NCBI GenBank assembly: GCA_018702715.1
Contig: JABIYQ010000013.1
Location: 1 to 6,217 of the forward strand
Source: Desulfobacula sp.
GTDB lineage: Bacteria > Desulfobacterota > Desulfobacteria > Desulfobacterales > Desulfobacteraceae
Reading direction: 5' to 3'
DNA: 6,217 bases
Shown: positions 1 through 6,217 of the stretch, piece by piece
How positions within the stretch are numbered: position 1 is the stretch's first letter
How the letters are laid out: each line of letters starts with the position of its first letter
Notes under the pieces: model-generated
What the model saw: the letters and a program-made list of their open reading frames with translations, nothing else
Told to the model about the DNA's origin: nothing
Databases searched by the model: none
Position numbers and translations under genes: made by a program

Positions 1-1
1 A

Positions 2-2227
2 AGACCCATTTATACCTATAACACTACTCTGAATTCCATTTTAAAAATCAAATATGATACCCTTACCGCTTCTGACCTTTCGGTTGCCGATGACCTTACT
101 CGGGATAAAGTTATTAATTATCTTTATGGCTACACCTATGATGCCGATGCTGTCACCCATGCGCCATCTGCAGTTCGGGACTGGGTCCTTGGAAGCATAG
201 TGCATTCGAGACCGGTTGTGATTGACTATTATGACCCAGCAAATATAAACAACTTGTTAAAACGCTATGTTGTTGTCGGTGCAAATGATGGAATGTTGCA
301 TGTCTTTGATGATACTAGCCCCAGTGATACAAACTATGGCAAAGAAATATTTGCTTTTGTTCCGGAAGATATCCTGCCAAATCTTCAGAATGTTTCAGTA
401 AACCCATTTTTAGACACTGTTGATGGGTCTATTGTGTTATACCGTTCCAATAAAGCACCTAAATATCTTATTTTTGGAGAACGCAGAGGTGGTAAAAAAT
501 ACTGGAGTCTTGATGTTACTGATACCAATCCATTGAATTGGTCTGTGGCATGGAATTATGAAAACAGTGAAATCGCTCAAACCTGGTCAGAACCCATTGT
601 CGCCTCAATACCAGTTTCAGTAAACACTTCGACGGGAGAAAGACTATTTAAGGATGTCCTGGTTTTTACCGGTGGATATGACACGGAAGAAGATAATTAT
701 CCTGAACCGTTTAATGATCTGGATAATAGTGGGTCTCCCTATAAAACATCCGGAGTCATCGATGGGACTGAGTGGGATAAGAATGATTCAGCCCAGGATA
801 TTAACAGCAATAATGGTTATGACTTATACAACCTGGATATAAATGAAAATGGGAGAGGAATATTTATTGTTGATATAGATGATCCCACTGCCATAACCAA
901 TGACGGCTCAGGGAATCAGATTCTTCCTTTTTCTGTTACCTATGGGGCATCTGATACAAGTGATACAAATGGTGCTGTTCAAACATTGTCTTCAATGAAA
1001 TTTTGTTTTCCAGCCTCGCCGGCAGTTGTCACATCAACCTTTCCATATTCATATAAAGTCAGCAGCCAAATTACTGAAGGTAGAAAATCCAATGTAATAG
1101 ATTCAATCTATGCCACAGATATTTATTCAAATATTTTTCGGATTAACTATACCTTTGTCGTAAATCCTGATGATCTTGCAATAGATTCTTATGCAGTTCA
1201 GACCAATAAATGGACTGTCACCCAAATTTTTTCAGGAAACCCAGCAAGTGCAAGCAACAGTGGAGAAACCGGCCAGGGAGATGATACCAGTGACCAGGGA
1301 AGGAAAACATTTTATCCGCCTGCCATTTCCCTGGGAGGATCATGCAGCTATTTTGACGCCGGCAATTACAGATTTACGAACACTCAATTTCTGAATACTG
1401 ATAAAATTGCATCATTGTACTTTGGTACGGGAGACAGGGAACATCCCACATACACAATGATACGAAACCGATTTTATGCCATTTATGATGACTCATCCGT
1501 CACAGCAATTGAAGACCCGGACGGAACACCGACCAATATAATTGTTACCACAGTTCCGTATAAAGAGGATAACCTATTAAATCTTTCCTGTGATGAACTT
1601 GACAAGGGAACAACGCTTACCGGAATAGTAAAAAGCGATTTAGAAGACATACTAAGTGATGACCCTTCCTATAATAATTACACCCTGCTGGAAAATGGAT
1701 CTACAAATGAAGATGACGCAAAAGGGTGGTATATAGTGCTGGAAGATCAGGGAGATGCAACTAAATGTAGTCATTGTACATATTCAGGAAGTGTGACGAA
1801 TGCAACAACTATATCAAGGGATAATCATGATGGTGAAAAAATTCTTAGCCAGGTTAATCTCTTTGCGGGTATTCTCTACTTTACATCATATCAACCATCC
1901 ATATCTGATCCATGTAACCCCCAGGGAAACGGTCTGGCATACTCGTTAAATTATTGCGATGGTACTGCTGGTTATAATTTGAATATCTTAAATGATTCAG
2001 GAACTGATTTTAACTATGATGTAACAGATAGATATCATAAAGTAATTAATATTTTCGGTATTCCTTCTGATTTTTCCATTGTAACAAGACAGGGGCAGGC
2101 AGGGGCAATGTCGATGATGGGCGGTGATATTATCGGCCCTAAGAAAGGATCTGACTTTACAATCAAAGGCTCGGAATTCGGGCTTGATTTATATTATTGG
2201 AGAGAAGGGAATAGTCAGAAAGAATAA
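2..2227 (+). CDS. pilY1: PilY1-like type IV pilus tip/biogenesis protein, C-terminal beta-propeller region (5'-truncated by window edge)
   Basis: The frame is open from base 2, so these 741 codons are the C-terminal part of a larger protein. The GTG at 200 is an internal valine codon, not a start. Numbering from the first full codon, PilY1-type propeller blocks appear in the usual order: WVLGSIVHSRP (61-71), VVVGANDGMLHVFD (90-103), EIFAFVPEDI (115-124), FGERRGGKKYWSLDVTD (158-174), TWSEP (194-198), FTGGYD (222-227), GRGIFIVDI (about 285-293), FPASPAVV (about 336-343), YATDIYSNIFRI (370-381), LYFGTGDRE, and SDPCNPQGNGLAYSL near 635-650. The protein ends in LYYWRE. In known family members this domain is secreted and acts in pilus assembly, retraction control and surface adhesion, with an N-terminal von Willebrand A-like domain in some. 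That end is not visible here. A loop at 225-285 is very rich in Asp and Asn. The canonical calcium loop before the YAGD-like block looks degenerate. There are seven Cys, including CSHC at 589-592. A small exported protein follows 35 bases downstream and is probably cotranscribed. The family is fairly certain; the exact role (PilY1 versus another pilus-tip adhesin) is less so. Confidence 0.85.
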   Translation, partial: RPIYTYNTTLNSILKIKYDTLTASDLSVADDLTRDKVINYLYGYTYDADAVTHAPSAVRDWVLGSIVHSRPVVIDYYDPANINNLLKRYVVVGANDGMLHVFDDTSPSDTNYGKEIFAFVPEDILPNLQNVSVNPFLDTVDGSIVLYRSNKAPKYLIFGERRGGKKYWSLDVTDTNPLNWSVAWNYENSEIAQTWSEPIVASIPVSVNTSTGERLFKDVLVFTGGYDTEEDNYPEPFNDLDNSGSPYKTSGVIDGTEWDKNDSAQDINSNNGYDLYNLDINENGRGIFIVDIDDPTAITNDGSGNQILPFSVTYGASDTSDTNGAVQTLSSMKFCFPASPAVVTSTFPYSYKVSSQITEGRKSNVIDSIYATDIYSNIFRINYTFVVNPDDLAIDSYAVQTNKWTVTQIFSGNPASASNSGETGQGDDTSDQGRKTFYPPAISLGGSCSYFDAGNYRFTNTQFLNTDKIASLYFGTGDREHPTYTMIRNRFYAIYDDSSVTAIEDPDGTPTNIIVTTVPYKEDNLLNLSCDELDKGTTLTGIVKSDLEDILSDDPSYNNYTLLENGSTNEDDAKGWYIVLEDQGDATKCSHCTYSGSVTNATTISRDNHDGEKILSQVNLFAGILYFTSYQPSISDPCNPQGNGLAYSLNYCDGTAGYNLNILNDSGTDFNYDVTDRYHKVINIFGIPSDFSIVTRQGQAGAMSMMGGDIIGPKKGSDFTIKGSEFGLDLYYWREGNSQKE

Positions 2228-2262
2228 GATAACCTGGATTTAAAAAAAGGATAATCAACTCA

Positions 2263-2610
2263 ATGAATTTTATAAAATCAATCAAAAAAATATTTTTAAT
2301 ATTGATCATACTTATATCTTGTTTGTTTCCTTTACTGGTTTTTGCAAAGGTATTTATCACTACTGAAATTGTAACAGGACAGGTCATATCAATCACAAAC
2401 GAGTATACTATTGAGCTGGATAGTGGATTTTTATATTACCCAGCAAAAAAAAATATCCCCATTTCAATCAAACCGGGTGAAGCCATTTCAATCAGGTATT
2501 TTATAGATGAAGACAATGATAGGAATTATATTGAATATGCTCCAGGAAAAAATAGTCTAAAACCTGGTCAGTTACCTAAAAGTACAACAACATCCAAAAA
2601 AATGCTTTAA
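2263..2610 (+). CDS. Small exported protein of unknown function encoded next to pilY1
   Basis: The gene encodes 115 residues. A positively charged start (MNFIKSIKK) leads into a hydrophobic stretch at 10-27 that ends VFA-K, a good signal peptidase I site after Ala28. LISC at 17-20 also fits a lipobox, but the residues after Cys20 stay hydrophobic, which makes a lipoprotein less likely. The mature part of about 87 residues alternates polar and hydrophobic positions (GQVISI, YTIELD, AISIRYFI), which suggests a small beta-barrel or sandwich. It then has an acidic patch DEDNDRN, the segment YIEYAPGKNSLKPGQLP, and a Ser/Thr/Lys-rich tail. An AAAGGA ribosome site ends 11 bases before the ATG, a somewhat long spacing. 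Only 35 bases separate it from the pilY1-like gene, so the two are probably in one operon and the product may act with pili in the periplasm or outside the cell. I do not recognise the family, and the function is unknown. Confidence 0.8.
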   Translation: MNFIKSIKKIFLILIILISCLFPLLVFAKVFITTEIVTGQVISITNEYTIELDSGFLYYPAKKNIPISIKPGEAISIRYFIDEDNDRNYIEYAPGKNSLKPGQLPKSTTTSKKML

Positions 2611-2611
2611 A

Positions 2612-4006
2612 TTAATCAAGGATATCAATTTTTTCAAGGCGGTACCGCATGGATCTTAAACCTAAATTCAAATAATCAGCAGCTTTGCTCTTATTACCTC
2701 CTGCAAGTTCCATAGCTTTTTTAAGATAGCTATGCTCAATGGTTGAGAGGATTTCATCCAGATCTACACCCTGCTCAACGTCGGCAAGATCAAAGCGCCG
2801 TCCCTTTATACCCTCTATCCATCTTCTTTTCTTATGCATGGAAATTGTCAGGCTTTCGGGTAAAATAATATTTGTGGAAGAAAGGGCTACACTACGTTCG
2901 ATTAAATTTTCAAGTTCCCTTACATTGCCGGGGAAACTATATTTGGTTAAAAAATCAATGGCATAGGAAGACAGTTTTACAATATCTTTCCCCATTTTTT
3001 TTGAATATTTTTCCGCAAAATGCTTTGAAAGAATCTCCACATCTCCTTTTCTATCCCTTAATGGCGGAACTTTGATCGGGATAACGTTCAGCCTGAAAAA
3101 TAGATCTTCCCTGAAATTTCCATCTATGACTTCCTGCTCAAGTTTTTTATTGGTGGCAGATATAATCCTGGTATCTACTTTTATTTCTTTAGTTCCGCCA
3201 ACTGGTTTCACAAAAGTATCCTGTACCGCCCGCAACAATTTAACCTGAAGAAAAGTGGATAATTCTCCTATTTCATCCAGAAAGATGGTACCTTGATGGG
3301 AAGCCTCAAAAAGACCTTTTTTATCACCAATCGCTCCTGTAAAAGATCCTTTGACATGTCCGAAGAATTCACTTTCCATTAATGTATCCGGAATTCCGCC
3401 GCAATTGACAACCACAAATGGCTTGTCCTTTCTATCGGAATTTTCATGAATGGCTCTTGCAATCAGCTCCTTTCCAGTTCCACTTTCTCCGGAAATCAAA
3501 ACATTTGTTTTTGTTGAGCTAATTTGTTCTATTTTTTTATAAATGGCCTGCATACCCGGACTTTTACCGATAATCCGGTTAAAATACATATTGTTCCGAA
3601 GTTCTGTGGATGTCCGCTCTTTTTCATGATCAAGAGTTTTTAATTCAAGGGCTCTTTGTATGGTCTGTTTGAGCTCATTATTATCAAAGGGTTTGGGGAC
3701 AAAATCATAGGCCCCTTCATTCATAGCCTCCACAGCAATTTCCGTTGTGGAATAAGCAGAAATCATGATAACAACTGTATCGAGATTTTTCTTTTTAGCT
3801 TCTCTTAAAACTTCAAGCCCGGTGATGTCACCCAGCCGAATATCGGTCAGAATAAGGTCATAATTGTTTTTTTGAATCATCTTTAGTGCCTGGCTGCCAT
3901 TTTTGGCATCCGACACCTTATATCCCTGTTTTGACAATAAAACCCCAAGAAACTCGCGCATGCTTGTTTCATCATCTACCACAAGGATATTTTCTTTATT
4001 TACCAT
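2612..4006 (-). CDS. pilR: Sigma-54-dependent response regulator, PilR-like
   Basis: This is a 464-residue NtrC-family activator with all three domains. The receiver domain (about 5-120) has the acidic pair D11/D12, phospho-acceptor D55 in LILTDIRLG, S83 and K105 in FVPKPF. The AAA+ domain (about 143-380) has Walker A GESGTGKE (173-180), the sigma-54 contact loop as GSFTGA (220-225), Walker B GTIFLDEIGEL (239-249), FREDLFFRLNV with R299 and R305, and NVREL near 361. The C-terminal Fis-type helix-turn-helix (about 432-462) ends RSMRYRLEKIDI, a pattern typical of PilR. PilR proteins, once phosphorylated by PilS, activate sigma-54 promoters of pilin genes. I chose the ATG at 4006 over the one at 4027 because GGAAAGG lies upstream of it and MVNKENILVVDDE gives the normal distance to the receiver core. 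The alternative adds seven residues with no ribosome site. The gene overlaps pyrC by 11 bases. No PilS gene is visible. The sigma-54 regulator call is very sure; PilR rather than another NtrC subgroup is probable. Confidence 0.9.
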   Translation of the reverse strand: MVNKENILVVDDETSMREFLGVLLSKQGYKVSDAKNGSQALKMIQKNNYDLILTDIRLGDITGLEVLREAKKKNLDTVVIMISAYSTTEIAVEAMNEGAYDFVPKPFDNNELKQTIQRALELKTLDHEKERTSTELRNNMYFNRIIGKSPGMQAIYKKIEQISSTKTNVLISGESGTGKELIARAIHENSDRKDKPFVVVNCGGIPDTLMESEFFGHVKGSFTGAIGDKKGLFEASHQGTIFLDEIGELSTFLQVKLLRAVQDTFVKPVGGTKEIKVDTRIISATNKKLEQEVIDGNFREDLFFRLNVIPIKVPPLRDRKGDVEILSKHFAEKYSKKMGKDIVKLSSYAIDFLTKYSFPGNVRELENLIERSVALSSTNIILPESLTISMHKKRRWIEGIKGRRFDLADVEQGVDLDEILSTIEHSYLKKAMELAGGNKSKAADYLNLGLRSMRYRLEKIDILD

Positions 4007-5294
4007 ATAAATAAACAACCTTTCCATTTACCATGGTTAAAAATGCCCGGCCTTTGACCTTCATCCAAGAAAAAGGTGAATTTTTACTCCTGGATTTAAA
4101 TGACTCAGGATCAATTTCATAGGGTACATCAGGATTGATAATGGTCAAATCTGCAATATTCCCTTGTTTGATATCATTGTTGATCCCAATGATTTTTGCA
4201 GGATTCTTTGCCATTTTATTGATAAGTTCTTCCAAAGTTAAAAACCCGTCATGTACCAGTTTTAAAGACAGGGACAAAGATGTTTCCAATCCGATAATAC
4301 CAAAGGCCGCCATGTCAAATTCCACATCTTTTTCCACCACACTATGGGGCGCATGATCAGATGCAATAAGGTCAATTGTCCCATCCAAAAGCCCGCAAAT
4401 AATAGCTTGTCTGTCTTCTTCGGATCGCAGTGGTGGATTCATTTTAAAGTTTGTATCATAATCTTTTACATCTGCATCAGTTAGGGTGAAATAATGCGGT
4501 GCCGTCTCACAGGTGACGTTTACATTTCTTTTTTTTGCCTGGCGGATCGCTTCCACTGATTCTTTTGTACTGATATGGCAGAAATGAACCTGTGCCCCTG
4601 TGAATTCTGAAAGTGCAATATCTCTTGCAACCATAATACTCTCAGCAGCATTAGGGATTCCTTTTATCCCCCAGAATGTAGAAAAAGAACCTTCATTCAT
4701 AGACCCGCCATCAACAAGACTTGTGTCTTCAGCATGAACAAAAATTGGAATATTGAGACCTTTGCAATATTCCAAGGCCCGCCGCATAATGTTTGAATTT
4801 TCAAGCGGTTTCCCATCATCGGTTACTGCAATGATCCCTGCTTGTTTCATATCATAAATTTCAGCAAGTGTTTTTCCCCTTGATCCTTGGGTGACTGACC
4901 CTGCAGGGTATACTTTTGAAAGACCCAATTCCTTTGACCGATTGATAATAAACTTTGTAACCTGACTATTATCATTCACCGGATTTGTATTGGGCATAGA
5001 ACAAACTGCTGTAAAACCGCCTCTGACAGCAGCCAAAAGACCTGATTCAATGGTTTCTTTATATTCGTGTCCAGGTTCTCTTAAATGAACATGAATATCA
5101 ATTAGCCCGGGTACAACAATCATCCCTTTAGCATCTATAACTTTGGTATCGGACCTGGTTTCAATATAAGTCTTTGTTTCAATATCATCCGGATCAACAA
5201 TTGCTTCAATAAGATGGTCTTTAATGAAGATATCTTTTTTCTCATCAATATTTCCAGGATCAAGTAAACGCGCTCCTTTAATCAGAGTCTGCAT
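3996..5294 (-). CDS. pyrC: Dihydroorotase, class I
   Basis: This is a zinc amidohydrolase of 432 residues, normal for the class I family. It reversibly cyclises N-carbamoyl-L-aspartate to dihydroorotate, the third step of cytosolic pyrimidine synthesis. The expected metal ligands are all present: H68 and H70 in DIHVHLREPG (signature 1), the Asp of AVTDDGKP (159-160) that replaces the carboxylated lysine of class II enzymes, H187 in IFVHAED, H240 in VHFCHIS, and D313 in ASDHAPHSVVEK (312-322, signature 2). SMPNTNP at 99-105 and NPPLR at 286-290 are further family blocks. The C-terminal segment GNIADLTIINPD and GRAFLTMVNGKVVY rebuilds the small beta domain. The ATG at 5294 is preferred to the upstream one at 5348 because AGGAGGTG sits six bases before it and MQTLIKGARLLDP aligns with family starts. 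The extra 18 residues would lie inside pyrB. The gene overlaps pyrB by 17 bases and pilR by 11. Because the ligands are intact, this is an active enzyme rather than the inactive PyrC' partner known from Pseudomonas. Confidence 0.96.
   Translation of the reverse strand: MQTLIKGARLLDPGNIDEKKDIFIKDHLIEAIVDPDDIETKTYIETRSDTKVIDAKGMIVVPGLIDIHVHLREPGHEYKETIESGLLAAVRGGFTAVCSMPNTNPVNDNSQVTKFIINRSKELGLSKVYPAGSVTQGSRGKTLAEIYDMKQAGIIAVTDDGKPLENSNIMRRALEYCKGLNIPIFVHAEDTSLVDGGSMNEGSFSTFWGIKGIPNAAESIMVARDIALSEFTGAQVHFCHISTKESVEAIRQAKKRNVNVTCETAPHYFTLTDADVKDYDTNFKMNPPLRSEEDRQAIICGLLDGTIDLIASDHAPHSVVEKDVEFDMAAFGIIGLETSLSLSLKLVHDGFLTLEELINKMAKNPAKIIGINNDIKQGNIADLTIINPDVPYEIDPESFKSRSKNSPFSWMKVKGRAFLTMVNGKVVYLYGK
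4019..4025 (-). promoter_or_regulatory. Probable ribosome-binding site of pilR, inside the pyrC coding end
   Basis: On the - strand GGAAAGG lies 12 bases before the ATG at 4006. The spacing is longer than ideal, so initiation may be weak or may depend on ribosomes terminating at the pyrC stop (3996-3998), just past the pilR ATG. The alternative ATG at 4027 has no purine-rich site at a usable distance. Confidence 0.5.
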
Positions 5295-6216
5295 GTCTGC
5301 CACCTCCTGCGACCAGGTAAAATAATGCCATACGCAATGCAACACCATTGGTAACCTGCTCTAAAATCAGGGAACACTCAGAGTCAGCAACTTCACTTGA
5401 TATTTCGACTCCCCTGTTCATTGGACCGGGATGCATTACAATTACATCTTTTTTAGCCAGATTCAGTCGAGACTTGTTCAATCCAAAAAGCATTGAATAT
5501 TCCCTTTCAGAGGGGAAAAGTATATTTCCCTGTCTTTCTTTCTGAATTCTAAGCATCATTATGACATCCGCCCCTTCAATACAGGTTTCCATATTTGGTG
5601 ATATTGTACACCCTAATTTTTCTATTCCCGTGGGTATCATGGTTCCAGGAGCACAAATAAAAACATTGGCACCCATTTTAGAAAATCCTGTAATATCTGA
5701 TCGTGCCACCCTTGAATGAGCAATATCGCCTATAATTGAAATCTTTAACCCTGTTATTTCTCCTTTTTTTTCCCTTACACTCATCATGTCTAAAAGTGCC
5801 TGGGAGGGGTGGGCATGAATTCCGTCCCCTGCATTAATAACCGAAGCGTTTACACGTTTTGCAATTAAATGGGCAGCCCCAGATGACGGATGCCTCAAAA
5901 CAATGACATCTGGTTTCATGGCTTCAAGGTTTTTGGCTGTATCAATAAGAGTTTCTCCTTTAACTATACTCGAAGAACTCTTTGAAATAGAAAGGCTGTC
6001 TGCAGAAAGCCTTTTGGCTGCAGTATCAAAAGAAAGTTTTGTTCTTGTTGAGGGTTCCTGAAAAAAAAGGACAATGGTTTTACCCCTTAGAGTGGGCACT
6101 TTTTTTACCGGTCTTTCTGAAATTTCCTTCATTCCAAGTGCTGTATCAAGGATCATTGAAATTTCTTTGGGTTCCAGAGATTCAATATCAAGAATATCTT
6201 TTTTGGTAAACCTCAT
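5278..6216 (-). CDS. pyrB: Aspartate carbamoyltransferase, catalytic chain
   Basis: The 312-residue product condenses carbamoyl phosphate and L-aspartate to N-carbamoyl-L-aspartate, the committed step of pyrimidine synthesis. The N-terminal carbamoyl-phosphate domain has FQEPSTRTKLSF (52-63), containing the STRT phosphate-binding turn. It is followed by the 80s loop SSSIVKGET with K86, which reaches into the neighbouring subunit of the trimer, then R108/H109 and HAHPSQ (134-139). The aspartate domain has GDIAHSRVARSD (163-174), MLRIQKERQ (221-229) with R223, and MHPGPMNRGVEI (261-272). Length is normal for a stand-alone PyrB, and no regulatory pyrI gene follows. The ATG at 6216 gives MRFTKKDIL, a plausible family start, but only one base lies upstream in the window, so its ribosome site and any promoter or attenuator cannot be seen. 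The C-terminal codons carry the ribosome-binding site of pyrC, and the reading frame ends 17 bases inside pyrC, which suggests coupled translation. Confidence 0.96.
   Translation of the reverse strand: MRFTKKDILDIESLEPKEISMILDTALGMKEISERPVKKVPTLRGKTIVLFFQEPSTRTKLSFDTAAKRLSADSLSISKSSSSIVKGETLIDTAKNLEAMKPDVIVLRHPSSGAAHLIAKRVNASVINAGDGIHAHPSQALLDMMSVREKKGEITGLKISIIGDIAHSRVARSDITGFSKMGANVFICAPGTMIPTGIEKLGCTISPNMETCIEGADVIMMLRIQKERQGNILFPSEREYSMLFGLNKSRLNLAKKDVIVMHPGPMNRGVEISSEVADSECSLILEQVTNGVALRMALFYLVAGGGRHADSD
5301..5308 (-). promoter_or_regulatory. Ribosome-binding site of pyrC, inside the pyrB coding end
   Basis: On the - strand the sequence reads AGGAGGTG, close to a perfect Shine-Dalgarno match, six bases before the ATG at 5294. 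It lies in the codons for the Gly-rich tail of PyrB. It decides the pyrC start against the longer reading from 5348, which has no such site, and it places pyrC initiation under ribosomes finishing pyrB. Confidence 0.85.
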
Positions 6217-6217
6217 T

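Noticed and set aside
200..202. GTG as a start codon for the + strand gene, giving a 675-residue protein
   Set aside because: The frame stays open back to base 2 and the upstream residues (RDWVLGSI just before it) continue a PilY1-type block, so this is an internal valine codon.
654..842. Small overlapping open frames within pilY1, pilR, pyrC and pyrB
   Set aside because: They lie in alternative frames of well-supported genes, lack ribosome sites and resemble no protein family.
953..970. Two tandem copies of about nine bases (TGATACAAG/TGATACAAA)
   Set aside because: This is explained by the repeated Ser-Asp-Thr coding in an Asp-rich protein; too short and too few copies to be a functional repeat.
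2091..2110. Short tandem repeat, AGGGGCA in two copies ten bases apart
   Set aside because: Only two copies, inside coding sequence for a Gly/Ala/Gln segment; no sign of a phase-variable tract.
2711..2734. Perfect 7-base inverted repeat (CATAGCT and AGCTATG, 10-base loop)
   Set aside because: It is AT-rich, lies in pilR codons for the conserved helix-turn-helix lead-in, and has no following T-run suited to a terminator; chance is likely.
3332..3349. Sigma-54 contact loop GSFTGA instead of GAFTGA in the PilR-like protein
   Set aside because: GSFTGA is, as far as I recall, common among PilR-type activators, so it does not suggest loss of sigma-54 activation.
4007..4027. A longer pilR start at 4027
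   Set aside because: It has no ribosome site at a usable distance, and the extra MERLFIY comes before the normal receiver-domain start.
5295..5348. A longer pyrC start at 5348
   Set aside because: The extra 18 residues lie within pyrB and match nothing in dihydroorotases, while the ATG at 5294 has a near-perfect Shine-Dalgarno sequence.

Overview
The window looks like an ordinary chromosomal segment of an AT-rich Gram-negative bacterium. The flavour of the proteins suggests a member of the Desulfobacterota (Desulfobacterales, relatives of Desulfobacula or Desulfobacterium). The cues are the stand-alone PyrB that resembles remembered deltaproteobacterial sequences, the class I dihydroorotase, the PilR-type regulator, and an Asp/Asn-rich PilY1 homologue. 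This taxonomic call is inference from remembered family appearance, not from a search.

The layout is two convergent transcription units that meet near 2611. On the + strand, bases 2-2227 hold the 3' part (741 codons) of a large pilY1-like gene whose beginning lies outside the window. After a 35-base gap follows a small gene (2263-2610) for an exported, beta-rich protein of unknown function. On the - strand, read from the right-hand edge, come pyrB (aspartate carbamoyltransferase, 6216-5278), pyrC (dihydroorotase, 5294-3996) and a pilR-like sigma-54 response regulator (4006-2612). The - strand genes overlap one another by 17 and 11 bases. The stop codons of the two units are one base apart, so no intergenic terminator exists at the meeting point.

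Functionally the window joins two themes. pyrB and pyrC encode consecutive steps of de novo pyrimidine synthesis (carbamoyl phosphate + aspartate to carbamoyl aspartate, then to dihydroorotate), and both keep their recognisable catalytic residues. The pilY1-like gene, its small partner and pilR belong to the type IV pilus theme: a tip/adhesin protein, an exported accessory protein, and a transcription activator that in other bacteria switches on pilin genes through sigma-54. The PilR gene lies in the pyrimidine operon without a PilS kinase gene in view. It also faces the pilus genes, which are not in its own operon.

Coding density is nearly complete. No RNA gene, mobile element, CRISPR array or long non-coding stretch was seen. 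I did not find an obviously new biological system. The least explained items are the small exported protein, the apparent loss of the usual calcium loop in the PilY1 homologue, and the pyrB-pyrC-pilR overlap arrangement.
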